From Planctomycetota bacterium (lineage in GTDB: Bacteria; Planctomycetota; UBA8742; UBA2392), in NCBI GenBank assembly GCA_019636215.1, contig JAHBXZ010000005.1, forward strand, positions 1 to 64,000: 64,000 nt of DNA. Direction: 5' to 3'. The notes under the pieces are model-generated. The model saw nothing but the letters and a program-made list of their open reading frames with translations, was not told where the DNA came from and did no database searches. Within the stretch, counting starts at the first letter, position 1, and the number at the start of each line of letters is the position of its first letter. The translations under genes and the position numbers were made by a program. Of the stretch, positions 53,206 to 61,289 are shown piece by piece.

Positions 53206-53254
53206 GGGGTCTGGCTCTTTTTGGGCGGCAGTTGGCCCAAAAGTGCCTGACCCC
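53206..53254 (+). repeat. Long hairpin repeat, arm 1
   Basis: A 49-nt hairpin: GGGGTC pairs with GACCCC, TTTT with AAAA and TGGGC with GCCCA, around loop GGCAGTTG. Inverted relative to arm 2. Confidence 0.65.
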
Positions 53255-53278
53255 TTCCTGTGTGACGCCCCTGCACGA

Positions 53279-53332
53279 GGGGGTCAGGAACCTTTTCTCG
53301 CAAACTGCCGCGAGAAAACGAACCAGATCCCG
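53279..53332 (-). repeat. Long hairpin repeat, arm 2
   Basis: Read on the minus strand, the same flanks (GATCTGG...CCTGACCCC) and loop (GGCAGTTT) enclose a different upper stem, TTTTCTCGC with GCGAGAAAA. The stem sequence differs from arm 1 but pairing is kept. Confidence 0.65.
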
Positions 53333-53558
53333 CCAAGTCAGACGCAATCGAACGACGCGAGGTCGTCAGGCCTGCGAGCCAAAGGTCGCCCGGCCAGTGC
53401 GCTGGCAGCAGAAGTCGCACGTATCAATCCGCAAAGGCCGTAGCGCAGAGACAACGTCAGAACACTCAGCATCAAAGCCAAAGGGAAGTATCCTGACCTC
53501 TGTGATGTCTGCGCTGAATGCCTACCGCGTACAAGACATGACGAATTCAAGGCCATGA

Positions 53559-53738
53559 ATGGGCGTCTCGCCGCAACAACCCCATCACGCCCGCGAACCA
53601 AACCCAGTGCTGAGAGCAATGGGCACCTTCTGGAAGTGGTTCGTCCGGATCGCGGCAACGCTCTCGCTGATACTTATTGTGGTGTATGGGTTGCTGCTAC
53701 TCTTCGGCATCATCGGCATAGGCACCTCGTCCATGTAG
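53559..53738 (+). CDS. Possible small membrane protein
   Basis: A 59-codon frame (or 39 codons from the ATG at 53619) with one clear membrane helix, FVRIAATLSLILIVVYGLLLLFGIIGIG. The ribosome site is weak (AAGG or GAGAG). It sits alone in repeat DNA and could be spurious. Confidence 0.3.
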   Translation: MGVSPQQPHHAREPNPVLRAMGTFWKWFVRIAATLSLILIVVYGLLLLFGIIGIGTSSM

Positions 53739-53759
53739 ATTCGGTTAGTCTGGTAAGAC

Positions 53760-54300
53760 CCATGCCCCCGGCCCTGAAGGGGCCTTCACCCAGCCGGTGA
53801 ACCGGCCTTGCAGGCCGGATGGCGGGTGGGTTCCCAGGCCTTCGGCCTGGGCTTTGCACACATCTCTACGCAGTGATGGGTTGATCGACGCGGCACGGCT
53901 ATGTCGCCGCCTCCGGCGGCTGTCAGCTTCTTCGTACGCTTACCGGGGGCTGCCGCCCCCGGCTACGCATGTTTCGCGCCCTCCGGGCGCTGTACAGCCG
54001 CTGGAGGCGGCGGCCTATGCGTAGCCCGTCGCGCCCGTCGTGAGCCTGTCGTGAGCCTGTCGAAGGCGCAGCGCCGGGCATCTCGCAATGACATCGCGGA
54101 GCCGCCGGAGGCGGCCGTCTATGCGTAGCCCGGCGCGGCAGCGCCGGGAATCTCGCGGCGACATCGGAGAGCCACCGGAGGTGGCGGCATACTTGTTTAG
54201 AGCTCGCTGCGCACGCCTGGTTTAGAAAGATGTGTGCAAAAACAAGGCCTTCGGCTTGGGCTGACAGAACCAGCCCTTCGGGCCGAAATAGTGCCGGAAT
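53760..54300. repeat. Mosaic of palindromic repeat modules
   Basis: Hairpin modules in sequence: GGCCC-TGAA-GGGGCC (about 53770), CCGGCCTTGCAGGCCGG (about 53803), CCCAGGCC-TTC-GGCCTGGG (about 53835), the REP stem CCGGGGGC (53943-53962), two direct copies of a unit containing GCCGGAGGCGGC and GCGTAGCCC (about 54005-54185), and an inverted copy of the 88-130 module (54242-54290). Confidence 0.6.
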
Positions 54301-54504
54301 CGGGGACGCTGCGGGCTGATCGCATCGCACTGCGTGGCCAGCAGTGTCAGGCAGCAGGTTCGTTGTCGACGGTCGACCGTGGACTTCCATCGGCAACCTG
54401 ACGCTTGTACCTACCCCATTCGCACCATGTCCCGCCGCTTACGCGGAGGGGCTCTGGTTACTACCGTTTGCCGTTGAACTGATCGGCGCGACGTTGCACG
54501 ACGC

Positions 54505-55326
54505 CTACGCCCCGGCTTCTTCTTCCACCGTCGACGCCACCTGGTGCTGGAACAGTTCGGCCTTGAGGCAGTGGCCTGTTGACGTGTCAAGTTCGAAGAT
54601 CGCGCCGGTCAGGCGGTTCCACTCGCGGGCGACCTTCATGTAGTGGTGCTCGGTCGTGGTGAAGCGTTTCAACACCGGCTCCATCTCGCGGCCGATCACG
54701 CCAAAATGCGGGCCGGTCATGCCCAAATCGGTGATATAGCCCGTGCCCTTGGGCAGCACCTGCACGTCGGCCGTCTGCACGTGGGTGTGGGTGCCGAACA
54801 CCGCGCTGGCAAGGCCGTCCAGGTGCCAGCCCATGCCGATTTTCTCGCTGGTGGCCTCACCGTGCATGTCCACCAGCACGATGGGTGTGCGCTTGCGCAG
54901 TTCGGTCACGGCCTCGAGTGCCGCGTGGAACGCGTTGTTTACCTTGCAGCGCTCTTTCATGAACACGTGGCCGACCACGTTCACCACGCCGATCTGCACG
55001 TCGCCGCAGGCGTACACATGGGCGCCAAGGCCGGGCATTTCGTAGTTCACCGGGCGCAACAGGCGGGGTTCGGCCTTCAGGTAGTCGCCGGTTTCCGGAA
55101 AGTCCAGCGCGTGGTCGCCGCTGGTCATGACGTCAACGCCATAGGACAGCAACTCGACGCCTTCCTTGGCACGAATGCCCGCGCCATTGGTGGCGTTCTC
55201 GACGTTCACAATCGTGAAATCAACGCGGTGGGATTGCTTGACGGCGGGCAGGCCTTCGCGAATCGCACGGCGGCCGGGCCGACCAACAAGGTCGCCCAGG
55301 CAAAGCACGCGAATGGATGATGGCAC
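54505..55326 (-). CDS. YmdB/TIGR00282-type metallophosphoesterase
   Basis: A 273-aa cyclic-nucleotide phosphodiesterase family protein. GDLVGRPGRRAI opens the fold; TIVNVENATNGAGI, DMHGEATSEK and GTHTHVQTAD carry the metal ligands. The usual GNH motif reads GDH (SGDHALDF), replacing a metal-binding Asn with Asp. In Bacillus YmdB acts on 2',3'-cyclic nucleotides and affects multicellular behaviour. Start: GTG at 55326 with GGAGG seven bases before; TTG at 55329 is an alternative. Confidence 0.85.
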   Translation of the reverse strand: MPSSIRVLCLGDLVGRPGRRAIREGLPAVKQSHRVDFTIVNVENATNGAGIRAKEGVELLSYGVDVMTSGDHALDFPETGDYLKAEPRLLRPVNYEMPGLGAHVYACGDVQIGVVNVVGHVFMKERCKVNNAFHAALEAVTELRKRTPIVLVDMHGEATSEKIGMGWHLDGLASAVFGTHTHVQTADVQVLPKGTGYITDLGMTGPHFGVIGREMEPVLKRFTTTEHHYMKVAREWNRLTGAIFELDTSTGHCLKAELFQHQVASTVEEEAGA

Positions 55327-55382
55327 CAAGCAGCCTCCAGCGCGCAGAATATCACGCGGCTATGGGCTGCGGCAGTGCGGGT

Positions 55383-56279
55383 TTAGAAGCGTAAACCGAA
55401 GCCAACCTCAGGGCCATAGCTGTACCAAAGGAACTGGTCGCTGCGGTAACCGCCGTACAGCTTCAGCTTCAGGTACCGGTACTTGGCACGCACCACCAGG
55501 GCGAACCAATCGTTGATGGCGTACTCGAAGCTGGCAATGCCGGTCAGGCTGACGACACTCTGTTTCATGTCGTCGCCGTCGCGCTTCTGGAACGTGGGCA
55601 CGCCGACTTCATAGGTGCCGCGGCCGGAAGCCAGCAGCCGGATATCCTGCCCGATCTGCCACTCCAGTCCCACGCCGGCGGTGTACCAAGGCAGCAGTTC
55701 GCGGAAGCGTTCGGTGTCGCGGTCGTTCTTGACAGTGAAGGTATCGCTGCCAAAGCGCGTGGTGAACGTGCCCCACTCCAGGCCGATCTCGCCAAAGATT
55801 ACAAAGTTGCCCGCCAGCCCTATGTGCAGAAGGTCGCGCCGGTAGGTCAACCGCAGATCGTGCCAATCGGCGCCGTAGTCAACGTCCACGCCGGCTGGGT
55901 AAGCCACGCCGTTAAAGCGGGTCGTGTCTTCAAGTTCGTCCTCAAAGGTGCGCAGAATGGCAAAGCTGTAGCTGGCCGTGATGCTGTCGTGCCAGCTCCA
56001 GCGCAGGCGGAACTCGGTGTCCAGGAACACGCCGATCGGCACCCCGTCAAAATCGCGCGAGTAGCCGATGCCGTTGGCGGGCAGGCCCTCGGCGCGCACT
56101 TTCTGCATCTGGTCAAAGTAGGCGCCATAGGCCAGCACGTCCCAATCCAGCGTAATGCCGTGCGGCCGGGCAAAACGCGCCCGCGTGCGTTCGCGCACGT
56201 AGTCTTCGCTCATGCCCTGGGCAAACAGGGGCGAAACCGCAAGGGTCATCAGGAAAAGCAGGCAGAATCGCGCGACCAT
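55383..56279 (-). CDS. Predicted outer-membrane beta-barrel protein
   Basis: A 298-aa exported protein with signal peptide (about 1-21). The rest alternates hydrophobic and polar residues in ~10-residue strands rich in Tyr, Trp and Phe, separated by Asp/Gly turns, and ends in VGFGLRF with the terminal aromatic expected for BAM-inserted barrels. No specific family seen. ATG at 56279 chosen from AGGA upstream and the signal peptide. Confidence 0.7.
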   Translation of the reverse strand: MVARFCLLFLMTLAVSPLFAQGMSEDYVRERTRARFARPHGITLDWDVLAYGAYFDQMQKVRAEGLPANGIGYSRDFDGVPIGVFLDTEFRLRWSWHDSITASYSFAILRTFEDELEDTTRFNGVAYPAGVDVDYGADWHDLRLTYRRDLLHIGLAGNFVIFGEIGLEWGTFTTRFGSDTFTVKNDRDTERFRELLPWYTAGVGLEWQIGQDIRLLASGRGTYEVGVPTFQKRDGDDMKQSVVSLTGIASFEYAINDWFALVVRAKYRYLKLKLYGGYRSDQFLWYSYGPEVGFGLRF

Positions 56280-56402
56280 GAACAATCCTGAGGCTGGCAA
56301 GGCTCGGCAATGTAACGACTTGGGTTGCCCGCGCGACGGAAAACTTTTGCCCCCTTACTATGCTGTCGCGGTCGTTACATAGGTACAGCCGGAGGAACTT
56401 CC

Positions 56403-56954
56403 ATGGCCCGATTCTTGGCGGCGCTGATGCTTGCGGCGCTGGCACCCCTGCTGGCCGCCACCACGGCCCTGAAACTTGATTTCGACACGCTGGCCGACAA
56501 ATCCGCCCGCATTGTAATCGGCAAGGCCGGCAAATCCGCCGCCGCCTGGGACGCGGCCCGCACGGCCATCTGGACCCATGTGGACGTCACGGTAAGCGAG
56601 ACCCTTAAGGGCGACGCCGGCAATGCCCTGAAAGTCGCGATCCGCGGCGGGGTGATCGGCAACATCGGCCAGAGTGTGGGCGGCGCAGGCAACCTGCAGG
56701 AGGGCAAGGAATACCTGCTGTTCCTGTGGAAGGACGACGACGGCCAGTGGCAACTGCAGGGCATGATCCAGGGTGCCTTTGAAATCGAGACCCGCGACGG
56801 CACACGCTATGCGAAAAACAGCCTTTCCGGCCTGACCATTGTTGACCCCAAAACACTGAAGCCCTCGGGCGACCAGGCCGCCACGGAACTGAAGCTTGCC
56901 GACGCGCGCGAAAAGGTGAAGGCCCGTGCCAACGCCCCGGAGGCCGGCAAGTGA
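56403..56954 (+). CDS. Secreted protein of unknown function, paired with matrixin
   Basis: A 183-aa exported protein with signal peptide (about 1-19). The body is beta-rich: VTVSETLKGDAGNALKVAIRGGVIGNIGQSVGG, then EGKEYLLFLWKDDDGQWQLQG, a pattern like small secreted proteins with a C-terminal helical tail. GGAGGAA precedes ATG. It overlaps the matrixin gene by 4 bp, so the two are coupled; a cofactor or inhibitor of the protease is possible but unproven. Confidence 0.7.
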   Translation: MARFLAALMLAALAPLLAATTALKLDFDTLADKSARIVIGKAGKSAAAWDAARTAIWTHVDVTVSETLKGDAGNALKVAIRGGVIGNIGQSVGGAGNLQEGKEYLLFLWKDDDGQWQLQGMIQGAFEIETRDGTRYAKNSLSGLTIVDPKTLKPSGDQAATELKLADAREKVKARANAPEAGK

Positions 56955-59251
56955 CCCGCGCCCTGCCTTTGTTGCTGGCACTGGCATTGGTTGCCGCCTG
57001 TTTGTGGCTGGCCGCCGGCCAAGCCCACGGTTACGTGAGCATCCGCGTACCCGTCGGCAGCCCCGGCCAGGCACTGGCCGTACGCTGGGACCTCAGCAAC
57101 GCCGCCAGCCGGCCCAACGTGGCCAACCGCCGCGTGCTGTACGAGATTGACGACAAAGGCACGGTGGACGCGGCCGGGTTTCAGGGGCCGATCAACGAGT
57201 TTGAGGCCGTGCAGAACAGCTTCAACCAGTGGCGGAATATCATGGAAAGTGAACTGGATTTTGAGTTCACCGGGGCCACAACCAATGCCACCACCGATGC
57301 CAACGACAACCGCAACGTGATTCGCTGGGTCAGCAGCAACATTTCCGCGGGCGTGTTTGCCCTGACGGTGACGACCTTTGAAACCACCACCGGCAAGATT
57401 GTTGATGCCGACATGGTGCTGAATGACCGAGACTTCACGTGGGACACCCTGGGCCCGACGGCCACCCAGGGCATCATTGGCCGCGCGATGATTGAGAACG
57501 TGGTGACCCACGAGATCGGGCACTTTGTCGGCCTGGACCACGCCAGCAACGCCCGGGCCAGCCTGTTTTTTCAATCCGGGCCGGGGTTGATCAGCAGTGT
57601 CAGCCTGGAAGCGGATGACATCGCGCCGATCATCAGCGATTACCCAAGCCCCGATCACAGCAACCCGCGCCTGGGCTCTGTGGCGGGCATGGTTGACAAC
57701 GGCACGGCCGGGCAGTTCGGCGTAGAAGTACTGCTGGTTGACCTCGCCACCGGGCGCAACGTGGTGGGCAGCATCACCGAGGGCACGCCGGGGCCCTTCA
57801 CGCTGGGCACGTACAGCATCAAGTCCGTTCCGCCGGGCAACTACGCGGTGTTGTGCTGGCCGACCAACCGCGACGCCCTGAACACGTACTACAAGACCAC
57901 CGCGTTCACAAACTTTCTGCCGGTGGTGCGCGGCGTTGCCGCCAACACTGTCGGCGCGCCAAACCTGCTGAGGGTCGCCCCGGGCCAGGCCGTAACCGGC
58001 ATTGACGTGACGCTGCCGGCCATGGCAACGAACACCTTTGAACCCAACGGGTCCAGCGCCCAGGCGAAGCAAATCGACAGCGGGCAGGTGGCCGTATCAA
58101 CGATCACCCCGGCCAGCGACGAGGACTGGTTCAAGTACACCACCACGCAGCCCAACCAGGTGGCGCGCATCCGCGTGTTGGCCGATGCCTTTGGTTCCGG
58201 CCTGAACCCTACCCTGACGCTGCTGGACACCAACGGGACAACGGTGCTGGCCAGCCCGGACTTCGGCCACCCGGCATTCATGGCAAGCGCCAACGACATT
58301 GACAGCGCGGCCTTTGATGCCAGCGGCCCGAACTTTGACGCCGAAATCGTGCGCACCATGGCATTGGCGGGCACGTACTTTGTGAAAGTCGCCAGTCGCG
58401 TGGCCGCGACTTCGGGCCATTACCTGCTGACGGTTGAAGTGGAAGGAGCCGACGTCGCGGCAGATGTAAACCTGAGTGCCATCTCCGCCAGCGTGCCGGG
58501 CATCGCCGTGGGCGGCGGCAACTTCACAGTGACGGTCACACCGAGAAACCTGTTCGGGCGCGATTTGAACGCGCCCAATGTGTTCACCGTGGAGCTGCTG
58601 GATGTCACCACGTCGACCCCGGTGGTGTTGAGCACACAAACCAACGCAAGCACACCGTTCAACTTCACGGTGGCCGCGCTGGGAACTTCGCAGGTGCGGC
58701 GGTACGGGGCCCGCATTGGTGGTGTGCAGATTGCAGAATCGGTGCAGGTCAGCCACTTCAGCTCGCTTTCGCCGGGCAACTCGCGCGCGGTTGCCCTGGA
58801 AAAGACCATAGTCGGCAACGGTTACGACACCGTAAGGCTGCGCGTGGACCTGCGCGACGGCAGCAACAACCCGTTTCGCGACCCGGCGGCAGTTGTGCTG
58901 GTCAGTACCAGTCTTGGCGCGATCTCCAATGGGACCACCAGCGGGGCATCAGGCATTGCCGCGACATTTGACCCGCCGCTTGGCGCGTGGTTCTGCACAC
59001 TTGTCGCGCCGACCGGCACGGGTACGGCAAACATCAGCGCGACGGCCAACGCTGCGGCCCTGGGCACAGGCGCGACGGTGCTTGTGCTGGCCAGGGCAAC
59101 GGGCACCGGCAGCCAACCCGTGCCCCCCACCAGCGACGAAGAAGGCAAAAAGAAATCCGGCGGCGGCTGCGTGTCCGGAGGCGACGCAGCGGTGCTGGCA
59201 ATCCTGGGCCTGGTTGTGTTTGCAGTGCTGCGCAGACGCCGGTCAGCCTAG
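56951..59251 (+). CDS. Matrixin-type zinc metalloprotease with C-terminal sorting tail
   Basis: A 766-aa exported protease. A signal peptide (about 1-27) is followed by an M10/matrixin domain whose zinc site HEIGHFVGLDH starts at H187 (ligands H187, H191, H197; catalytic E188). A pre-peptidase C-terminal-like beta domain follows at about 360-495 (EPNGSSAQAKQIDSG...GTYFVKVAS), then beta-sandwich regions. The end is GGGC, a hydrophobic helix and RRRRSA, a sorting tail. A Met-turn equivalent is not obvious. Coupled to the upstream secreted protein gene. Confidence 0.85.
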   Translation: MTRALPLLLALALVAACLWLAAGQAHGYVSIRVPVGSPGQALAVRWDLSNAASRPNVANRRVLYEIDDKGTVDAAGFQGPINEFEAVQNSFNQWRNIMESELDFEFTGATTNATTDANDNRNVIRWVSSNISAGVFALTVTTFETTTGKIVDADMVLNDRDFTWDTLGPTATQGIIGRAMIENVVTHEIGHFVGLDHASNARASLFFQSGPGLISSVSLEADDIAPIISDYPSPDHSNPRLGSVAGMVDNGTAGQFGVEVLLVDLATGRNVVGSITEGTPGPFTLGTYSIKSVPPGNYAVLCWPTNRDALNTYYKTTAFTNFLPVVRGVAANTVGAPNLLRVAPGQAVTGIDVTLPAMATNTFEPNGSSAQAKQIDSGQVAVSTITPASDEDWFKYTTTQPNQVARIRVLADAFGSGLNPTLTLLDTNGTTVLASPDFGHPAFMASANDIDSAAFDASGPNFDAEIVRTMALAGTYFVKVASRVAATSGHYLLTVEVEGADVAADVNLSAISASVPGIAVGGGNFTVTVTPRNLFGRDLNAPNVFTVELLDVTTSTPVVLSTQTNASTPFNFTVAALGTSQVRRYGARIGGVQIAESVQVSHFSSLSPGNSRAVALEKTIVGNGYDTVRLRVDLRDGSNNPFRDPAAVVLVSTSLGAISNGTTSGASGIAATFDPPLGAWFCTLVAPTGTGTANISATANAAALGTGATVLVLARATGTGSQPVPPTSDEEGKKKSGGGCVSGGDAAVLAILGLVVFAVLRRRRSA

Positions 59252-60120
59252 CGCTGTTTTTCCAGGTCGCGGTGGATGGCGGGGAATGCATCCTGCAGCA
59301 GTTCCTTGCGGCAGGAGTTCAGCGCCTCAACCTTGGTATCGCGCCGAACCTGTTTTGATTCGCTGTTGCCGGTGCCGAAGCTTTTCTTCTCGGCCTTGCG
59401 GAACAGTTCGTACTTCAGCTTGCCGTCGTAAATCGCGTAGAGCTCGGCACCCATGAACTTGGGGTTGGCTGTCAGGGTGAAATCGAGTGTCACCTTCAGG
59501 TGCATTTCGTGATCGGCCTTGGTGCCGATCTGGTACTTCATCTTGTTGAACTCGTCAGTGAGCCAGGTCAGCGCTGCAGCGTCTTCGTTGACCATTTCAA
59601 TGTAAACCTTGAATGTTGTGCGGGTCGGCGGCGGCAGAGGCACCGGGTCTTTCGGCTGCTCTGGCTCGGGTTTCGGTTCAGGTTCCGGCTGCGGCTCTTT
59701 GCCGGGCTCGCCGGGAATCTCCAGGCCTTCGGGCCGCGGCAGCTTGGCCAGGCGGTCGCGCAGCACCTTGTTTGCCGGTTCCAGCCTCAGACCTGCCGCC
59801 AGGACAAATGCCTCTTCCTGGTCCAGCGCGTTCTCATGGCAGAAGTCCGCCAGCTTCACCACACTGGCCAGCTTGGTGTAGTCCGTGGCCTGCTTGCGCA
59901 GATCCAGGTGCTTGTCGCCGCGCACAAAGGCCCAGCGCACAAACAGCACCAGGCCGTCGCCAAGGTCAATGCTGACGCCGTCTTCGGTGGCTTTTTTGAG
60001 TGCGCCTTCGAATTCTTCGCCGGACTTCAGTTTCAGGGTCAGTTTGTCGGCAGGCTTGTCCTGGGCCTGTGCGACGGCGCACAGTGCCAGCAGCAGAAGG
60101 ATTGTTGTTGCCGTTTTCAT
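59248..60120 (-). CDS. Secreted hypothetical protein with Pro/Glu linker
   Basis: A 290-aa exported protein with signal peptide (about 1-19), a helical N-terminal domain (LTLKLKSGEEFEGALKKATEDGVSIDLGDG), a linker of PEP/KPE repeats (about 137-160) and a C-terminal alpha/beta domain. Unknown. It overlaps thiE by 4 bp upstream and the convergent matrixin gene by 4 bp downstream. Confidence 0.7.
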   Translation of the reverse strand: MKTATTILLLLALCAVAQAQDKPADKLTLKLKSGEEFEGALKKATEDGVSIDLGDGLVLFVRWAFVRGDKHLDLRKQATDYTKLASVVKLADFCHENALDQEEAFVLAAGLRLEPANKVLRDRLAKLPRPEGLEIPGEPGKEPQPEPEPKPEPEQPKDPVPLPPPTRTTFKVYIEMVNEDAAALTWLTDEFNKMKYQIGTKADHEMHLKVTLDFTLTANPKFMGAELYAIYDGKLKYELFRKAEKKSFGTGNSESKQVRRDTKVEALNSCRKELLQDAFPAIHRDLEKQR

Positions 60121-61142
60121 TCCCGCCCCATGGCAGATTGTAATGCCTTGAATGCCTGCGCCGGGTCCTTGGCGTTCAACAATGCCGCAGAAACCGCCAC
60201 ATGCTGCGCACCCAGTTGCCCCACATTGTCGGGCGTGATGCCGCCAATGGCAAACACCGGGATCGGCGCAGACTTTGCAACCTCGCCCAACAGCCCTGGC
60301 GAGGCCATGGATTGTACCGCCTTGGTGCCCGTAGGAAACATCGAACCCAGCCCCAGGTAATCCGCCCCCTCGTCGACAGCATCCAGGGCCTCGGCAAGGC
60401 TATGTGTGCTTTGGCCGATCAGCGCGCGCGGGCCCAGCATGGCGCGCGCGGCGGCCAGCGGCAGGTCGTCCTGCCCAAGGTGCACGCCGTCGGCACCGCT
60501 GGCGGCGGCTACATCGGCACGATCGTTGATGATCACCAGCGCGCCGTGCGGGCGGGCGATGTCAAGAAACGCCCCGGCAAACGCAGCAAAGTTGCGCGCA
60601 GGCAGGTCCTTTTCCCTCAGCTGAAAAAGGCGCGCACCGGCGCCCAGCAGTGCGCCCAGCACGTTGCGCCAGTCCTCGCGCACACTGGCCCCCGAAAACA
60701 CGCACATCACGCGACAGGCGGCCAGCCTTGCCCGCAGGTCGGGAGCGAACAGCGCCTGTTCGGCCTCGTAGGCCGCATAGCGCGCCTTGGCCGCGCAGGC
60801 GGCGGCGGTACGCGAATGCAGCTGGCAGAATTCCTCGACAACGCGCAGGGCTTCCTGGGTGCGTTTCAATGCCGCGCGGGCGATGTCCTGGGGCTTGGCA
60901 CGTGTCACGTCGTCGGCCAGAGGGCGAAGGCCGACATCGCCGGCAACATCCCGGGCCGCCAGCATCGCATCGGCCAGCCCGCCAAGTTCGGCCACGCAGG
61001 CCTCAATGTGCCGGCGGGCTTCCTTCAGTTTGGCTGCCGCCGCAGCCGCGTTCAGGCCCAGGCGCGCGAATTCCTCGGCCGTGCGCAGGCCCTCACGGGC
61101 GCGGTTGAGATTGGCATCAAGAATGCGCAGGGACGAATCCAT
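60117..61142 (-). CDS. thiE: Two-domain thiamine-phosphate synthase
   Basis: Joins HMP-pyrophosphate and thiazole phosphate to give thiamine phosphate (341 aa). Residues ~5-130 are an N-terminal helical domain (RILDANLNRAREGLRTAEEFAR) seen in a subset of ThiE proteins. Residues ~140-335 are the TIM-barrel synthase, with LFQLREKDL, VIINDRADVA, GVHLGQDDL, IGQSTHS and FAIGGI. Start ATG at 61142 is set by AGAAGG and by where similarity begins. Coupled by ATGA to the following secreted protein gene, which has no obvious link to thiamine. Confidence 0.93.
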   Translation of the reverse strand: MDSSLRILDANLNRAREGLRTAEEFARLGLNAAAAAAKLKEARRHIEACVAELGGLADAMLAARDVAGDVGLRPLADDVTRAKPQDIARAALKRTQEALRVVEEFCQLHSRTAAACAAKARYAAYEAEQALFAPDLRARLAACRVMCVFSGASVREDWRNVLGALLGAGARLFQLREKDLPARNFAAFAGAFLDIARPHGALVIINDRADVAAASGADGVHLGQDDLPLAAARAMLGPRALIGQSTHSLAEALDAVDEGADYLGLGSMFPTGTKAVQSMASPGLLGEVAKSAPIPVFAIGGITPDNVGQLGAQHVAVSAALLNAKDPAQAFKALQSAMGRE

Positions 61143-61151
61143 CGGCCTTCT

Positions 61152-61273
61152 AATGAACAATGATCCACGAACAATGAGCAATGGGGCGGCAGGAGAATTC
61201 CCAAGGGCGTTTGGGCTGGCGGCAAGCCGTTGTTCATTGTTGATTGTTCATCGTTCATTGCTCGTTGTTCATT
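61152..61273. repeat. Inverted heptamer arrays between thiE and purB
   Basis: Right array: six contiguous 7-mers at 61232-61273 (GTTCATT, GTTGATT, GTTCATC, GTTCATT, GCTCGTT, GTTCATT). Left array: AATGAAC, AATGATC, CACGAAC, AATGAGC and a decayed fifth unit at 61152-61186, the same word inverted. A ~45-bp GC-rich core separates them. AT-rich against the local background. Confidence 0.75.
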
Positions 61274-61289
61274 TCACATTGGAAGGCCC

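Larger units (their letters stand above)
53118..54504. other. 1.4-kb repeat-rich non-coding region
   Basis: It contains a pair of long inverted hairpins (53206-53332), one possible 59-codon membrane ORF (53559-53738), and a mosaic of GC-rich palindromes (53760-54300) related to those in the MITE-like elements and the RAYT ends. No RNA gene recognised. Confidence 0.6.
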
